Shown piece by piece: positions 62,509 through 64,000 of a stretch of 64,000 bases of DNA. This stretch comes from Butyribacter intestini (GTDB lineage: Bacteria; Bacillota; Clostridia; Lachnospirales; Lachnospiraceae): assembly GCA_001414325.1 (NCBI GenBank), contig LLKB01000001.1, positions 318,699 to 382,698 on the forward strand, read 5' to 3'. Numbering within the stretch: position 1 is the first letter of the stretch; every line of letters begins with the position of its first letter. A program made the translations under genes and the position numbers. Under the pieces are notes generated by a model that saw nothing but the letters and a program-made list of their open reading frames with translations, did no database searches and had not been told where the DNA came from.

Positions 62509-64000
62509 ATGCTTAAATTTGATAATGTCTCATTCAGATACCCCAATCAGTCCCAAAATGCAATAACAGATATCTCTTTCGAGATAAAAAAAGGCGAGTT
62601 TGTTTTGCTCTGTGGGGACTCAGGCTGTGGCAAGACTACGCTGTTAAGGCACGCAAAGAAAAATCAGATACCGACAGGGCATGGCAGCGGAAAAATGTAT
62701 TTTGACGGGAAAGACATAGAGTTTATGGACGACCGGGAGAGTGCCGCATTGATAGGATATGTCGGGCAAAGCCCTGACGGACAGATAGTGACGGACAAGG
62801 TCTGGCATGAGCTTGCCTTTGGACTTGAGAGTCTTTCATTTGACAGGGAAACAATGTACAGACGGATTGCTGAAATGTCAGAGTATCTTGGGATAAGCGG
62901 CTGGTATGAAAAAAAGACTGATGAATTGTCGGGAGGTCAGAAACAAATATTAAATCTTGCGTCCGTTATGGTAATGCATCCCAAAATACTGATACTCGAT
63001 GAACCTACATCGCAGCTTGATCCCGTTGCAAGTGAGAGATTTTTGCAGAACATATTCAGATTGAACAGGGATTTTGGTGTGACGATACTCATATGTGAGC
63101 AGAGAGTACATGAAGTTATTCACATGGCAGACCGTGTCATGCTAATGAAAGACACAAGAGTTATCGGATTTGATGATGTGAGAACGATAGTGCATCAAAT
63201 GAAAGAAAAATCCAGCAAGGTCTATGAAGCACTTCCGGGTTATATGAAACTTTGGAGTGAGTATGGTAAAATGGGAAAACTGCCATTGACGATAAGAGAT
63301 GCAAAATTGTGGATAGAGGACATAAAAAACGACATATCTGTTAAAATAAATGCTCACAATAAAATGTCTGAAAAAGAAATGACAGACGATAGGGAATGTA
63401 TGAATAATACTGCGGTGGTAAAAAACAAATCTGAACAGGATGGTATCAGACCGCATAAAAAGTCTGAAAATGACAGAAAAATAAAAGATATATTAATATC
63501 AGCAGAAAATTTAAGTTTTTCATACGGAAAAAATGAGGTTTTAAAGGATTTTTCGATAGACATAACAGGTGGAAAAATTTATGCGGTTATGGGCGGAAAC
63601 GGCTCTGGAAAGACAACAGCATTAAAAATACTTGCAGGCATTTACAAAAAGAAAGGCGGCAGGATTAAAAAGCTAAAAGATTTAAGAAGTGTATATCTGC
63701 CGCAAAATCCGCAGACCGTATTTACTGAGATAACTGTTTATGATGAACTGCTTGAGGTATTTAAAAGCCACAGGGATTTATATGAGGGAGCACAGTTTGT
63801 TGACAATAATATAAAAGAAATGCTTGAAAAAATGGAGTTGTCAGAAAAAAAAGACTCGCATCCGTTTGATTTAAGTGTTGGACAGCAGCAGAGACTTGCA
63901 ATAGGAAAAGTATTGCTGCTAAAACCTGATGTTTTGATGCTTGATGAGCCGACAAAGGGAATTGACGGGGAGTTTAAGAAAAAGCTTGCCGTGATGTTTG
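62509..64000 (+). CDS. ECF transporter ATPase, two ABC domains fused (partial)
   Basis: At least 497 residues, running off the window end. The first ATPase has Walker A GDSGCGKTT, signature ELSGGQKQ and Walker B ILILDEPTSQLDP. A ~100-residue linker follows (residues ~240-330). The second ATPase has GGNGSGKTT, signature LSVGQQQR and VLMLDEPTKGID. Such EcfA1-EcfA2 fusions power ECF vitamin transporters. The second signature has Val in place of the first Gly (SVGQ), a mild deviation. ATG 62509 follows AAAGGAGG. The S component, if local, must lie beyond the end. Confidence 0.93.
   Translation, partial: MLKFDNVSFRYPNQSQNAITDISFEIKKGEFVLLCGDSGCGKTTLLRHAKKNQIPTGHGSGKMYFDGKDIEFMDDRESAALIGYVGQSPDGQIVTDKVWHELAFGLESLSFDRETMYRRIAEMSEYLGISGWYEKKTDELSGGQKQILNLASVMVMHPKILILDEPTSQLDPVASERFLQNIFRLNRDFGVTILICEQRVHEVIHMADRVMLMKDTRVIGFDDVRTIVHQMKEKSSKVYEALPGYMKLWSEYGKMGKLPLTIRDAKLWIEDIKNDISVKINAHNKMSEKEMTDDRECMNNTAVVKNKSEQDGIRPHKKSENDRKIKDILISAENLSFSYGKNEVLKDFSIDITGGKIYAVMGGNGSGKTTALKILAGIYKKKGGRIKKLKDLRSVYLPQNPQTVFTEITVYDELLEVFKSHRDLYEGAQFVDNNIKEMLEKMELSEKKDSHPFDLSVGQQQRLAIGKVLLLKPDVLMLDEPTKGIDGEFKKKLAVMF

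Noticed and set aside
1..64000. tRNA, rRNA, CRISPR array or prophage integrase
   Set aside because: None recognised on either strand by reading; a covariance-model scan was not possible here.

Overview
The window looks like a chromosomal segment of a low-GC, motile Clostridia species, most likely Lachnospiraceae (Lachnospira/Roseburia/Butyrivibrio-like). The basis is AT-rich DNA, strong AGGAGG ribosome sites, several TTG/GTG starts, a gut-type Ig-like and BspA-like surface protein repertoire, an anaerobic pyruvate formate-lyase pair, a Firmicutes-type chemotaxis operon and a cobalamin-riboswitch ECF transporter. The species call is inference. No rRNA, tRNA or CRISPR array was seen.

Layout. 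0-7.9 kb: HD-domain protein, pth, mfd, a parvulin-type foldase lipoprotein, cheX and a SpoU-type RNA methyltransferase. 8-10.5 kb: two G3E (COG0523) GTPases, one with a His/Cys metal-binding repeat tract and one apparently fused to a DUF1980-like domain. 11.3-22.3 kb: BspA-type LRR surface protein, a convergent response regulator/histidine kinase pair, an undecaprenyl-phosphate sugar transferase, an HtrA protease, an LtaS-type phosphoglycerol transferase and an orphan LytTR regulator. 22.5-27.5 kb: BlaI-type repressor, TSCPD protein, sirtuin, LysR regulator and an ABC-class ATPase. 28-36.7 kb: an 1859-residue Ig-like surface protein and a GH2 glycosidase. 36.9-46.1 kb: amidase, RdgB, YfcE-type phosphodiesterase, then cheR (frameshifted), cheB, a cheY-like gene, cheA, cheW and an MCP. 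46.4-50.8 kb: pflB, pflA and a D-2-hydroxyacid dehydrogenase. 51.4-52.2 kb: two small membrane proteins. 52.45-57.58 kb: a probable composite transposon. 57.7-59.7 kb: an AgrA/AgrC-like pair. 59.8-64 kb: cobalamin riboswitch, DUF4430 surface protein, EcfT and a double-ATPase EcfA that runs off the end.

Most interesting parts. (1) A 5.1-kb composite element is flanked by TATATG direct repeats. Two inverted IS4-type copies enclose a secreted papain-like (C70/C39-like) peptidase, a signal-anchored membrane protein and a lipoprotein, a cargo I do not recognise as a described system. The left IS has lost the catalytic core of its transposase by an in-frame deletion. (2) A MITE-like family has TTGCGAAACT-type inverted ends; two copies (51.1 and 62.4 kb) each have a perfect 11-bp target duplication, and older or partial copies lie at 9.2, 23.5 and 60.2 kb. 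(3) cheR is split exactly at an A_AAA_AAG heptamer in the correct frame for a -1 shift. (4) A 27-bp motif recurs with one mismatch upstream of two small membrane-protein genes, and its T7-ACAT half recurs upstream of the BlaI-type regulator. (5) A second, REP-like family is bounded by TGATGC/GCATCA ends.

How genes work together: CheR/CheB/CheA/CheW/CheY/MCP plus the separate CheX form a chemosensory pathway. PflA installs the glycyl radical on PflB. The riboswitch, DUF4430 protein, EcfT and EcfA together look like a corrinoid-uptake unit whose S component is not in view. The hydrolases, transferases and adhesin-like proteins equip the cell surface.
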